Source of the DNA: Arthrobacter sp. Bi26
GTDB taxonomy: Bacteria; Actinomycetota; Actinomycetes; Actinomycetales; Micrococcaceae
Direction: 5' to 3'
Assembly: GCF_918697925.1 (NCBI RefSeq)
Contig: NZ_CAKKMF010000031.1
Location: 1 to 47,829, forward strand
Length of the DNA stretch: 47,829 nt
Shown: piece by piece, positions 35,931-45,895 of the stretch
How the letters are laid out: each line of letters starts with the position of its first letter
How positions within the stretch are numbered: the stretch's first letter is position 1
Made by a program: the position numbers and the translations under genes
The notes under the pieces: generated by a model
Database searches by the model: none
What the model was told of the DNA's origin: nothing
What the model saw: the letters and a program-made list of their open reading frames with translations, nothing else

Positions 35931-36128
35931 GGCCCGACGGCGGTGTCCGGCCGGTGCGCTGCCCGCCTACGCTCGGGGTGTCCGGAAAATCCGGACGAGG
36001 CAGCCGCTCCCCCACAAGCCTTCACCGCAAATTCTCACCGCAAGTTCTCACCGCGGACCCCCGCGGCTGACGTTCACCGTGCTCCGCCGGGCCGCGGCTG
36101 CCTCCCCGAACATTCGAGAGGCATTCCC

Positions 36129-36416
36129 ATGAGCATCATCTCCGTCGACACGGAACTCCTCCAGCTCAAGTCCGCCAACGTGCAGGCCACAGTGGAGCGG
36201 ATCAGCGCGGACGTCCACGCCATGAAACGAGGGCTGGACGAACTCCAGGGCAGCTGGCGGGGCTCCGCGGCGACAAACTTCCAAACGCTGGTCACCGAGT
36301 GGACACTGACCCAGGGCAGGGTCGAGGCCTCCCTGGCGTCCATCAACCTTGCGCTGAATTCCGCCGCTGCCACCTACGCGCAGGCGGAGCTGGGCAATGC
36401 CCAGCGCTTCAAGTGA
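36129..36416 (+). CDS. WXG100 family (ESAT-6-like) protein
   Basis: A 95-residue helical hairpin protein with the turn motif W43-R-G45 (GSWRGSA) and two amphipathic helices. WXG100 proteins are substrates of type VII secretion and usually form dimers. The C-terminal YxxxD/E export signal can be read as YAQAE near residue 85. GAGAGG lies 8 nt before the ATG. No EccC ATPase, second WXG100 or toxin is nearby, so it is an orphan here and must be exported by machinery elsewhere, if at all. The gap 35931-36128 holds no gene. Confidence 0.9.
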   Translation: MSIISVDTELLQLKSANVQATVERISADVHAMKRGLDELQGSWRGSAATNFQTLVTEWTLTQGRVEASLASINLALNSAAATYAQAELGNAQRFK

Positions 36417-36429
36417 GCCTCACAGGGTG

Positions 36430-37455
36430 TCAGGCCTCGGGTGTGCCCTGATGGAAGCGCAGACGCCATTGCGCGCCTTCAAGGACCCACAGGGAGCTGC
36501 GCAGGGCTGATCCCTCACGGGTGTGGCTGCGGTAGGTCAAGAGCATGGTCTTCTCGCCCAGCCGGTCCGCGCCCAACAGTTCCAGGTCCACAGGTCCGCC
36601 CGGGTTGTCCTCCAGTGACATCATCATGGCGTCGCGGGTCCAGATCCGGCCGGAGCTGCCGATTTCGGTGAAGTCCGGATGGAGCAGGACGCCTGTGCGC
36701 CCCACGTCCGCCCGGGTTTCCGGGCGGAGCAGTTCCCGCTCAAGGGATTCGACGACGGCTTCGGGGCTGGTCTCCGCCAGGGCCGCCAGTTCTTCTTCGA
36801 GTTCGCTGAAGAGGTCCGGTTCGTCGTAGGCCCCCGGTGCGCCAAAGAGTTCCTGCTGGCCGGAAGGCGCCGGGGCTGCCGGTGCCCGGGTTGCGGCCTG
36901 CGATGGGGCGGGTTGTGCTGGGGCCGTCCGCGGGGCGGCCTGCGGCATCATGGAGTCCGCCTGGCCTGCCGACGGCGTCCCGCCCTCCGGCGTCCCGAAC
37001 CCGGGGCCCTGCCGGACGGCCACGTCCTGCTGGTACGCCGTGGCCGCTGCCCGGGCGCGGACGTCTGCCGCTTCGTTGAGCTCGTGCCCGGCATGGCCCC
37101 GCACCCATTCGAAGGTGTACTTGCGGCCCACGAGCGCCTGGTCGATTTCCTTGAGGAGGTCCACGTTCAGCACCGGCTTGCCGTCGGCCTTGCGCCAGCC
37201 CTTGCGTTTCCAGCCCGGCATCCACTTGGTCACGGCGTTGATGACGTACTGGCTGTCGCAGAGGATCAGCAGGTCTTCCCCGGGTACGTGTGCCGTCGCC
37301 CGGAACAGGTCCAGCACCGCCATCAATTCGCCCTGGTTGTTCGTGCCGTGGGGCCAGCCACCGGCCCGCCAGCAGTCGTCATTCACGTACCAGGCCCATC
37401 CGGCCGGGCCGGGATTTCCTAAGGCCGAACCGTCGGCCGCTGCTGTAATCGTCAC
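36430..37455 (-). CDS. RNase HI fused to a DUF4440-like domain
   Basis: A 341-residue two-domain protein. Residues 1-142 are RNase HI with the catalytic carboxylates D8, E43, D67 and D131 (ADGSALGNPG, NQGELMAV, CDSQYV, NEAADVRA), which cuts RNA in RNA-DNA hybrids. A Pro/Ala-rich linker (about 150-215) leads to a C-terminal domain (about 220-341) resembling the DUF4440/SnoaL fold (LLHPDFTEIGSSGRIWTRDA...LSSLWVLEG-like end WVLEGAQWRLRFHQGTPE). The role of the second domain is unknown. It lies upstream of nothing obvious and is separated from groEL by a terminator. Confidence 0.85.
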   Translation of the reverse strand: MTITAAADGSALGNPGPAGWAWYVNDDCWRAGGWPHGTNNQGELMAVLDLFRATAHVPGEDLLILCDSQYVINAVTKWMPGWKRKGWRKADGKPVLNVDLLKEIDQALVGRKYTFEWVRGHAGHELNEAADVRARAAATAYQQDVAVRQGPGFGTPEGGTPSAGQADSMMPQAAPRTAPAQPAPSQAATRAPAAPAPSGQQELFGAPGAYDEPDLFSELEEELAALAETSPEAVVESLERELLRPETRADVGRTGVLLHPDFTEIGSSGRIWTRDAMMMSLEDNPGGPVDLELLGADRLGEKTMLLTYRSHTREGSALRSSLWVLEGAQWRLRFHQGTPEA

Positions 37456-37536
37456 TGACCTATCCTGCCAGAGACTGCCGACACCCAGCGCAACGGCTGC
37501 GGGAGGGTGCTGGCCGGAGGCTGCGTTAAACCGGCA

Positions 37537-37568
37537 ACGGCGGCCCCACCCGAAGGTGGGACCGCCGT
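37537..37568 (-). terminator. groEL terminator
   Basis: A 14-bp stem with one mismatch (ACGGCGGCCCCACC, loop CGAA, GGTGGGACCGCCGT), about 33 bp beyond the groEL stop on the minus strand. Confidence 0.85.
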
Positions 37569-37601
37569 CGTCGAACAGCCGGTGGAGGCTGGCGCGGGTG
37601 G

Positions 37602-39347
<1,746 letters not shown>

Positions 39348-39421
39348 TCACCCCAGCAAGGTGTTCCTTTAGCTCCTGGACCGGCTGCCCCACTTCGCGG
39401 CCGGGCGGACCGGGCGTCGTG

Positions 39422-39448
39422 TTAGCAGTCAGTGCGCTGGAGTGCTAA
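39422..39448. promoter_or_regulatory. CIRCE operator, proximal copy
   Basis: TTAGCAGTC-N9-GAGTGCTAA differs from the CIRCE consensus by one base. It is the HrcA binding site nearer to groEL and would lie in or next to the transcribed leader. Confidence 0.92.
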
Positions 39449-39453
39449 ATCAA

Positions 39454-39482
39454 TAATTAGCACTCCCCCGGGGAGAGTGCAA
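39454..39482 (-). promoter_or_regulatory. groEL promoter
   Basis: TTGCAC (39477-39482) and TAATTA (39454-39459) are spaced by 17 bp on the minus strand. The distal CIRCE covers the whole promoter. Confidence 0.6.
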
Positions 39483-39483
39483 G
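39457..39483. promoter_or_regulatory. CIRCE operator, distal copy
   Basis: TTAGCACTC-N9-GAGTGCAAG has a perfect left arm and two changes in the right arm. It overlaps the groEL promoter and sits 8 bp from the proximal copy. Confidence 0.88.
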
Positions 39484-39534
39484 CAGTGCCCGGCCCGAAC
39501 CGCCCGCCACGCGGGCACAATACGCTAGGAGCGA

Positions 39535-40863
39535 TCAGCCGCCACTGCTGCTGGCGGTCTCCATGCCACTCATTGTGGGCAGGTTGTCCTCGCCGTAGGT
39601 GTAGACCCTGTGGTTCGCTTCGGTGATGTCGCCGTGGGAATCAAAGTTGATCCGTCCGGACTGGCCGTCATAGTCCGGGCGCTTGCCTGCCCGGAGGACG
39701 TCGACGCAGCCCTTGTAGCTCGTGCACGGCTCGCTGGCGGGCTGGCCGCCACCCGCGGCATTACCGCCTGCTGCCGCAGCTCCGCCGGAGACAGCCACGA
39801 GGGACGCCGCGATGGAGGTTCCGGCGTCGTCTTCCGCCGCCGCGGCAGCGACGGCGGCGAGGATGACCGCGTCGTACGTCTCGGCGGCAAACACCATGTC
39901 CTTCAGTCCGGGGTCAACGGCAACAAGGTCCTTCTGGAAGGCGGCCGAGGGGAACACGCCGGGCAGGACCCCGCGCGCGCCGTCGAGTGCCCGCGCGCCC
40001 AGGCCGGAGCCATACCGGCTGACTGCCGCGTCGCTGAGGACAAGTTTCTTGCCGGCGAGGCCGGCATTGTTCAGTTCGGCGATGGCACCCTGCGCGCCGT
40101 CGCGCGAGACCAGGACGACGGCGTCGGGATTTGCGGCCTTCGCGGTGGCGGCGGCCTGCTGCGCCTGGCCGGCGGTGAACTCCGCGTCCGCCACGACTTC
40201 CAGTCCGGACTGTTTCGCCGCACCCGCGACGGCGGCGGCGACATCCTTGCCGTAGGCGCCGTCCTCGTGCACCACAGCCAGGGTCTTGGCGCCGCCGTCC
40301 TTGGCCAGCTTGGCGAGGACAGAGGCCTGGGCGACGTCGGCCGCCGAGGTGCGGAAATAGTAGCCGCCGCTCTTGTAGTTGCTGAGCGCGCTGGCAGAGT
40401 TGGCCGGTGAGATGACAGCCACCTTGGCGTTGGCCAGCACGTCGATCGCGGCCGGGGCACGGCTGGAATCGGTCGGACCGATAACGACGTCGGCCTTGGC
40501 GGCAACCAGCGCTTTCGCCTGGGCGGCGGTGTCAGTGCTGATGGTTTCCGGCAGCAGCTCCACCGGTTTGCCTTTGTGGCCGCCGGCGGCGTTGATCTCC
40601 TTGACGGCGAGTTTGGCCGCCGCGAGCTGTGGGGCGTTGAGGAAGTTCTGCCGCCCCGTGTTGTCCAGGATCAGGCCGATGCGCAGGGTGCCGTCACCGC
40701 TCGCGTCTGCGCTGGCCACGCGGGCGCTGCCTGCAGGACCCAGGCAGCCCGTCAGGGCCACGGCCGCGAGTGTGCCCGCCGCCAGGGCGCGGCCCAGCGG
40801 CAAAGCTCCTTCCGGACGCCCTGCCGCGTTCCGCGGGGCGTTCTTGACGGCAACCAGTGCCAC
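39535..40863 (-). CDS. Branched-chain amino acid-type substrate-binding lipoprotein
   Basis: A 442-residue periplasmic-binding protein of the LivJ/Peripla_BP_6 type. Its lipobox ends at C40 (ALTGC), so it is anchored to the membrane surface. IGLILDNTGRQNFL and NAAGGHKGKPVEL open the first lobe, and VVIGPTDSSRAPAAI and VISPANSASALS follow. No permease or ATPase gene lies beside it, so its transporter or sensor partner is elsewhere. The start is GTG at 40863, sharing a base with the stop of the cold-shock gene (TAGTG), an unusual coupling. A later start nearer the lipobox is possible. Confidence 0.85.
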   Translation of the reverse strand: MALVAVKNAPRNAAGRPEGALPLGRALAAGTLAAVALTGCLGPAGSARVASADASGDGTLRIGLILDNTGRQNFLNAPQLAAAKLAVKEINAAGGHKGKPVELLPETISTDTAAQAKALVAAKADVVIGPTDSSRAPAAIDVLANAKVAVISPANSASALSNYKSGGYYFRTSAADVAQASVLAKLAKDGGAKTLAVVHEDGAYGKDVAAAVAGAAKQSGLEVVADAEFTAGQAQQAAATAKAANPDAVVLVSRDGAQGAIAELNNAGLAGKKLVLSDAAVSRYGSGLGARALDGARGVLPGVFPSAAFQKDLVAVDPGLKDMVFAAETYDAVILAAVAAAAAEDDAGTSIAASLVAVSGGAAAAGGNAAGGGQPASEPCTSYKGCVDVLRAGKRPDYDGQSGRINFDSHGDITEANHRVYTYGEDNLPTMSGMETASSSGG

Positions 40864-41066
40864 TAGGCGGGCCGGACGCTTTCAGCCTGCGGGCCCTTTT
40901 CGCCCTCGCCGACTTCCAGCTCCACCCGCTGGCCCTCGTCCAGGGCGCGGTAGCCTTCCCCGACGATCGCGGACCAGTGCACGAAGACGTCGTTCTCGGA
41001 ACCGTCCACGGTGATGAAGCCGTAGCCTTTTTCGGCGTTGAACCATTTGACGGTTCCCAGTGCCAT
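40863..41066 (-). CDS. CspA-family cold-shock protein
   Basis: A 67-residue cold-shock domain protein of classic length, with [19 protein letters not shown] (RNP1 KGYGFI) and DVFVHWSAI (RNP2 VFVH). It binds single-stranded RNA and may prevent structure in mRNA. The start at 41066 matches the family; ORF codons upstream are not needed. Its stop overlaps the start of the lipoprotein gene. Upstream, 41067-41224 has no gene, though two near-copies of GGAATAGTTACTG lie at its end. Confidence 0.93.
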   Translation of the reverse strand: MALGTVKWFNAEKGYGFITVDGSENDVFVHWSAIVGEGYRALDEGQRVELEVGEGEKGPQAESVRPA

Positions 41067-41224
41067 GGTGTCCACACTTTCAGCTAGCTTGCGTGCGGCC
41101 CACCTCGATGTGCACCGCGGACTGCGAAGAGAAATCCGCAGATACTGTACCCACAGCGTCCCTCAGGAACGCCGACGGCGGGCAGGTCCTCCCCCGAATA
41201 GTTATTGAGGCGTAACCGGAATAG

Positions 41225-41848
41225 TTACTGGAAGCCGGGGCCGAGCACAACCACAAGGGGCAAGTTGAACTCGGCGGAGTCCACGAGGGTGTCGATGCCC
41301 AGGAGCGTTCCGAGTGCCTCCGCGTTGCCCTTCTGTTCCACGCCGCTGTAGAAGATCACCGACGTCTGCTGCGGGACGCCGCCCCAGTTGCCCGTCTGGC
41401 CCAGGATCCAGCCGTCGGAGCTGATGGTGCCGCCGACCCGGTTGGCGAGGCCAGCGGTGGTGGTCCCGTTGTAGACCGTCACCGGCGCCGTCTTGTCCAC
41501 ACCGGCGGCAGTGGCGCTGGGCGTCGCTGTGGGTGCTGCCGCGGGGGCTGTGGCGGCAGGTTCCGTGCTGGCCGGCGCCGGGCTCGTCGGCGCGGGGCTG
41601 GGGCTCGCGGGGCTCGTTGCGGACGCGCTGGCGGTTGCGTTGTCACCGACGGCCGCGGCCTGGCCAGCGGAGAATCCGAGCTTCGGCAGGATCAGGAACG
41701 CCACCAAGCCGATGGCCAGCGCTACGAAGCCGGCCGCCAAGATGGGGGTCAGGCTCCGGCTGCGCGATTCGGCGACGGCCCGGTGGACACCCTGCCGGGC
41801 AGAGGTCTCCGGGACCCGATCAAATTCATCCCGAGCGTATTTGGTCAT
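41225..41848 (-). CDS. LytR_C domain membrane protein
   Basis: A 207-residue protein with a cytoplasmic N-terminus, one membrane helix (ILAAGFVALAIGLVAFLIL), a Ser/Ala/Thr/Pro-rich outer linker and a C-terminal LytR_C domain (about 120-207; VTVYNGTTTAGLANRV...GVPQQTSVIFYS). LytR_C is found beside LCP enzymes that attach polymers to peptidoglycan, but this protein lacks the catalytic domain. It lies 94 bp after DUF3263 on the same strand and is probably in the same operon, as in other Micrococcaceae. Confidence 0.88.
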   Translation of the reverse strand: MTKYARDEFDRVPETSARQGVHRAVAESRSRSLTPILAAGFVALAIGLVAFLILPKLGFSAGQAAAVGDNATASASATSPASPSPAPTSPAPASTEPAATAPAAAPTATPSATAAGVDKTAPVTVYNGTTTAGLANRVGGTISSDGWILGQTGNWGGVPQQTSVIFYSGVEQKGNAEALGTLLGIDTLVDSAEFNLPLVVVLGPGFQ

Positions 41849-41942
41849 GGTAAAACGACGTCCTTGCTGATTTCAGACGGGGTGCCCGAGGCCGGAAGCG
41901 GGCGCAACAGGACGTGCGCATCCGGCTGCGCGTGACGCGACT

Positions 41943-42284
41943 TTACGAATCTGTTCCCAGACGACGGGCAGTGCGGGCACGTTGGCGTGATGTACGTAGT
42001 CTACGCAATCTCTTGACCAGCATGGGATCGTGGGCCAGCGCATCCTCGGTATCAATCAGGGCATTGAGGATCTGGTAGTAATGCGTGGCGGAGAGATCGA
42101 ACAGCTCGCGGATGGCCTGCTCCTTTGCCCCTGCGTACTTCCACCACTGCCGCTCCAGGGCCAGCATCTGTTGGTCGCGGGCGCTCAGCGGAGACTCCGC
42201 GGACACCTCGTCCAGGCTCGTGCCGGCAGCGGAGAATCCGGCAAAATCCCCCGCGAGCACGTGCTCTTGCGCTGCTTCGGCCAC
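41943..42284 (-). CDS. DUF3263 family protein
   Basis: A 113-residue small helical protein of the DUF3263 family (SARDQQMLALERQWWKYAGA, then LFDLSATHYYQILNALID), with a basic C-terminus (KRLRRLRTSRQRARTARR). The family is actinobacterial and resembles a DNA-binding fold. The start is GTG, with AGGGAGAG upstream. It lies divergent from ung (133-bp gap, no other feature) and ahead of LytR_C. Confidence 0.88.
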   Translation of the reverse strand: MAEAAQEHVLAGDFAGFSAAGTSLDEVSAESPLSARDQQMLALERQWWKYAGAKEQAIRELFDLSATHYYQILNALIDTEDALAHDPMLVKRLRRLRTSRQRARTARRLGTDS

Positions 42285-42417
42285 GACACACTCTCCCTGT
42301 TTGCTTCCGAAAAACCGGCTGGATCCGGTAAAAAGCCATTCCCATGCTACGGCCGAATGACAGGGTTGTCATTCGGCGGGGTGCCGGGGCGGACTTCGTC
42401 TGCGGAAGAATGGGGCT

Positions 42418-43200
42418 GTGGCTGATTCCGAGTTTGATTCCGACGCGCTGTTCGAGCTGGAACCCGCCGCCGACGGCCCCAGCTTCGCGGACCTGGCGCG
42501 CCGGCCGCTGAGCGAGCTGGTCGCTCCGGACTGGGCGGAAGCGCTGGCGCCGGTGGAGGCACAGTTGCGGGAGGCGCTCACCTTCCTCGCCGGCGAAGTG
42601 GCCGCCGGGCATGGCGTGCTGCCGTCGCCGCCAAATCTACTGCGGGCCTTCCGTCAGCCGCTGGCTGGTGTCCGGGTGCTGGTGGTCGGACAGGACCCCT
42701 ACCCGACGCCGGGGCACGCCGTAGGGTTGTCCTTCGCCGTGGACGGCGCCACCCGGCCGATCCCCCGCAGCCTGGCGAACATCTACAAGGAACTTCAGGC
42801 CGATCTGGGCGTCCCGCCGCGCGTCCACGGGGACCTTGGCCGCTGGGCGGAGCAGGGCGTACTGCTGCTGAACAGGGTGCTCAGTGTCCGGGCAGGCGCG
42901 GCGGGCTCGCACCGGAACAAGGGCTGGGAGGCCGTCACGGCGGCCGCCATCCGGGCCGTCGCGGACCGCGCATCCGCCGCCGGCGCGGGCCGTGCTCCCC
43001 TGGTGGTGATCCTGTGGGGGAAGGATGCCGAGTCCGTGCGGCCACTACTGGGATCCGCTGCCGTGATCGCCAGCGCCCACCCCAGCCCGCTCTCAGCCTC
43101 GCGCGGTTTCTTCGGGTCCCGGCCCTTCAGCCGGGCCAACGCCCTGCTGCAGGAACAGGGCAACGGGACGGTTGACTGGGAACTGCCGCCGCTGCCGTAA
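42418..43200 (+). CDS. ung: Uracil-DNA glycosylase
   Basis: A 260-residue family 1 UNG. The catalytic water-activating motif is [16 protein letters not shown] (D93), the usual actinobacterial form of GQDPYHGPGQA, and the C-terminal loop is [13 protein letters not shown] with the catalytic His. It removes uracil from DNA. The start is GTG at 42418, with GGGG just upstream. It is of normal length plus an acidic N-terminal extension of about 25 residues. Confidence 0.96.
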   Translation: MADSEFDSDALFELEPAADGPSFADLARRPLSELVAPDWAEALAPVEAQLREALTFLAGEVAAGHGVLPSPPNLLRAFRQPLAGVRVLVVGQDPYPTPGHAVGLSFAVDGATRPIPRSLANIYKELQADLGVPPRVHGDLGRWAEQGVLLLNRVLSVRAGAAGSHRNKGWEAVTAAAIRAVADRASAAGAGRAPLVVILWGKDAESVRPLLGSAAVIASAHPSPLSASRGFFGSRPFSRANALLQEQGNGTVDWELPPLP

Positions 43201-43232
43201 CAGGCTTCCGGCCGGGAGCTCCGGCCAGGGTT

Positions 43233-43251
43233 CTTGGTTAGGCTTACCTCA
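43233..43251. promoter_or_regulatory. DtxR/IdeR-type iron box before the SIP gene
   Basis: CTTGGTTAGGCTTACCTCA matches the DtxR consensus TTAGGTTAGCCTAACCTAA at 14 of 19 positions by my count, including both half-site cores. It overlaps the -10 box TAGGCT and the ATG, so binding would block transcription. Confidence 0.7.
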
Positions 43252-44090
43252 TGACCTCCCTCCCCGCCGCCACTACCGCATCCCGGAACTCGCGTCCCCA
43301 GACCGATTTGACGGTCCTGCGCAGGGAACAACTCTCCCCGCACATGGTCCGGATCATCGCTGGCGGCCCTGGCTTCGCCGGGTACGTCAACAACGACTAT
43401 GTGGACCGGTACGTCAAGATCGTGTTTCCGCAACCCGAGATCGAGTACCCGGAGCCGCTGGACCTTTGGGCCATCAGAGAAGCCATGCCGCGCAGCCAAT
43501 GGCCGCACACCCGGACCTACACGGTCCGGTGGGTGGACACGGCGGCGCAGGAACTCGCCATTGATTTTGTGATCCACGGCGACGAGGGCCTCGCTGGCCC
43601 CTGGGCGGCCTCGGCCCAGCCCGGCGATCGCCTGACGTTTACGGGCCCGGGCGGCGGTTACAACCCGGATCCGGCGGCGGACTGGTACCTGTTTGCCGGC
43701 GATGAATCCGCGCTGCCGGCCATCGGCGCCGCGATCGAATCCCTGCCGGAGGATGCCCGCGGCCTCGCCCTGCTCGAAGTGGACAGCGACGCCGACATCC
43801 AGGCCATCGCAGGGCCAGCCGGCGTCGAACTGCGCTGGCTGCTGCGCGGTGGCGTCCCCGCCGGAGAGAGCGAGCTGCTGGTCACGGCCGTGCGCGATGC
43901 CGAATGGCCCGGGGGCCGGGTGCAGGTCTTCGCCCACGGCGAGCGGGGCTACATGAAGGGCCTCCGGGACGTCCTCTACGTGCAGCGCGGACTGGAGCGG
44001 GCCCAGGTTTCCCTCTCGGGCTACTGGGCCAAGGGCCGTGTGGAGGACGACTTCCAGGCGGAGAAGAAGCTGCCCATCGGGAAGATCTAG
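43251..44090 (+). CDS. Siderophore-interacting protein (SIP), FAD-dependent ferric reductase
   Basis: A 279-residue protein of the SIP/ViuB family. The FAD-binding motif is RTYTVR (88-93), with a conserved LAGPWAASAQPGDRLTFTGP and the C-terminal GYWAKGR...KLPIGKI. It releases iron from imported ferric siderophores by reduction. The ATG at 43251 has no Shine-Dalgarno; TAGGCT lies 6 nt upstream, so the mRNA is probably leaderless. An iron box covers this promoter. No siderophore transporter is adjacent. The 3' end runs into a 14-bp repeat array. Confidence 0.92.
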   Translation: MTSLPAATTASRNSRPQTDLTVLRREQLSPHMVRIIAGGPGFAGYVNNDYVDRYVKIVFPQPEIEYPEPLDLWAIREAMPRSQWPHTRTYTVRWVDTAAQELAIDFVIHGDEGLAGPWAASAQPGDRLTFTGPGGGYNPDPAADWYLFAGDESALPAIGAAIESLPEDARGLALLEVDSDADIQAIAGPAGVELRWLLRGGVPAGESELLVTAVRDAEWPGGRVQVFAHGERGYMKGLRDVLYVQRGLERAQVSLSGYWAKGRVEDDFQAEKKLPIGKI

Positions 44091-44149
44091 CCGGGAAGAT
44101 TTAGCAGGCAAGATTTAGCCGGCAAGATCCAGCGGCAACATTTAGCGGC
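44079..44149. repeat. 14-bp repeat array growing from the SIP gene end
   Basis: About five copies of GG(G/C)AAGATTTAGC(C) in tandem. The first copy contains the SIP stop codon and the others are progressively altered. The rest of 44150-44339 is GC-rich and holds CGGCAGGGCAGGGAAA-type short repeats but no gene. Confidence 0.85.
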
Positions 44150-44339
44150 AAACAAAATGTCGCCGAATTTCCCCACGTTTGCCGCCACGACGCCGGGACA
44201 CGCCGGCGTGGCGCGACGACCCGCCGTCGGAATCTGGCAAAGGCCGGGAAACCCGGCAGGGCAGGGAAATCCGGCAGGGCAGGGACACGGACGGCCCCGG
44301 CGCCGGAGGCAAAACCCGCCAGCCGCGTTCGCAGTCTGC

Positions 44340-45836
44340 TTAGCGGCGGCGGGCCCTGCGCCGCTCGTTGCTCGCCAGGCTCCGGGTCAGGGGCCGCGCC
44401 AGGGTGTCACCGAGCACGATGCCTGCAGCGACTCCGAGCACGATCGCCCCGGCGTTGAGCATCCCGCCGGCACCCATAAGAATCTCCGATTCCTCGATGG
44501 TCAATACATACATGGACCGGAATATAGTGAGCCCCGGGAGCAGGATCAGGGCGGCGGGGACGGCCACGACCAGCTGGGGAGCACCCATCCGGAGGGCCAC
44601 CACACGGGCCAGGAGGCCGATCACCACAGCGGCGAGGGCCGGCGCGAAACGGGACCCGATGCCCAGGGCGTCGCCGCCGATCAGGACCAGATAGCCCACC
44701 ACGCCCACGGCCGCCGTCGGCAGCAGCAGCTTCCAGCTGGTCTGTTCGGTGATGCCGATCATCAGCACCGCAATGGCGATCAAAATGACCACCACCCACA
44801 AGTCGTACGCGGGCGGGAATGTTTTGGTGACGTCTATTGGGTCCATGCCGGTCATGTCTCCCACGACAAACCCGACGGCAATGCCGGCCACCAGCGCCCC
44901 GAAGGTCAGCATGGTGGACAGGAACCGGCCGGCGGCCGTGACCGGGAAGCCGTTGATCGCATCCTGCACCGAGGACACTAGGCGTCCCGTCGGCAGGAGC
45001 AGCAGGATCCCGCCGACCACCACGATCTCGGGGGGAATCTGCACTCCCAACGGGGTGCCGAAGCGCCACAACAGCAGGGCGACGATGGTCACCAGGAACG
45101 AACATGAGGCGGTGATGAAGAAGTCCGGGGTGCGCCAGCGGCCCAGCTGTCGGGCCAGCAGGCTCACCAGCAGGTTGGAGAGGAACGCGACTATTGAGGC
45201 ACCCAGCCCGCCGCCAAGGACGCCGACGAAGACGGCAGAGAACACGCCGAAGGCCACAGTGACCATCCACCGCGGGAAAGGCTTGGGGCTACGGGTAATG
45301 TCGTCGAGCCGGCGCGCGGCTTCCTCGCGGCCCACGCCGCCGGCCACGATGTCCGTCACCAGCTGGTGCACCTGGGAGAGGCCCGCATAGTTGTTGGTCC
45401 AGGACCGTACTACGCGCAGCAGCGAGATGGGCGTCTGGTCTCTCGGGGCATAGTTGATGGCCACCGACTGGTTGGTGATGTCCACCTCGATGTTCTTAAG
45501 CCCCAGCGCGGCGGTGATCGCGATGATGCTGGTCTCAACTTCGAGGGCACCTGCCCCGTACCGGAACATGGATTCGGCCAGTTTCAGGGCGAAGTCGATG
45601 GTCTTGCGGGCTGCTGCGTCCACCCCGCCGACCTGGATCATCGGGTTGGCGTAGGGGCTGCCGGCGAGCCGGTCCACGATGCTCATCGGCGCCGTCGGCG
45701 GGTTTTCGCCCTGGACCAGCCGGCGCAGCATCCTCTTGGCCGCGGCGTTCTGGCGCACCTGCGTTGCCGACATCGGCTGCGTCCGGGGCAGGCCGTCCGT
45801 GGGCGGCCTGCGGTGGCCGTCGTTTCCGTTGTTCAT
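44340..45836 (-). CDS. Threonine/serine exporter of the ThrE family
   Basis: A 498-residue protein with the two ThrE parts. The N-terminal cytoplasmic domain (about 60-205) has MFRYGAGALEVETSIIAITA and SQVHQLVTDIV. The membrane part (about 210-480) has ten hydrophobic segments. In Corynebacterium, ThrE exports threonine and serine by proton exchange; the same is likely here. Both domains are fused in one chain, as in ThrE itself. The tail is basic (ERRRARRR). The 59-bp gap to the fem-like gene carries TGTCCTT repeats. Confidence 0.9.
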   Translation of the reverse strand: MNNGNDGHRRPPTDGLPRTQPMSATQVRQNAAAKRMLRRLVQGENPPTAPMSIVDRLAGSPYANPMIQVGGVDAAARKTIDFALKLAESMFRYGAGALEVETSIIAITAALGLKNIEVDITNQSVAINYAPRDQTPISLLRVVRSWTNNYAGLSQVHQLVTDIVAGGVGREEAARRLDDITRSPKPFPRWMVTVAFGVFSAVFVGVLGGGLGASIVAFLSNLLVSLLARQLGRWRTPDFFITASCSFLVTIVALLLWRFGTPLGVQIPPEIVVVGGILLLLPTGRLVSSVQDAINGFPVTAAGRFLSTMLTFGALVAGIAVGFVVGDMTGMDPIDVTKTFPPAYDLWVVVILIAIAVLMIGITEQTSWKLLLPTAAVGVVGYLVLIGGDALGIGSRFAPALAAVVIGLLARVVALRMGAPQLVVAVPAALILLPGLTIFRSMYVLTIEESEILMGAGGMLNAGAIVLGVAAGIVLGDTLARPLTRSLASNERRRARRR

Positions 45837-45895
45837 TCCGGCCTCCTCACTGTCCTAGGCTGTCCTTGCCTGTCCTTGATTGTCTTTGTCTCGGG

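Noticed and set aside
39440..39465. GAGTGCTAA-N8-TTAGCACTC read as a single operator
   Set aside because: The arms point outwards relative to CIRCE. It is explained as the facing halves of two separate, correctly oriented CIRCE boxes.
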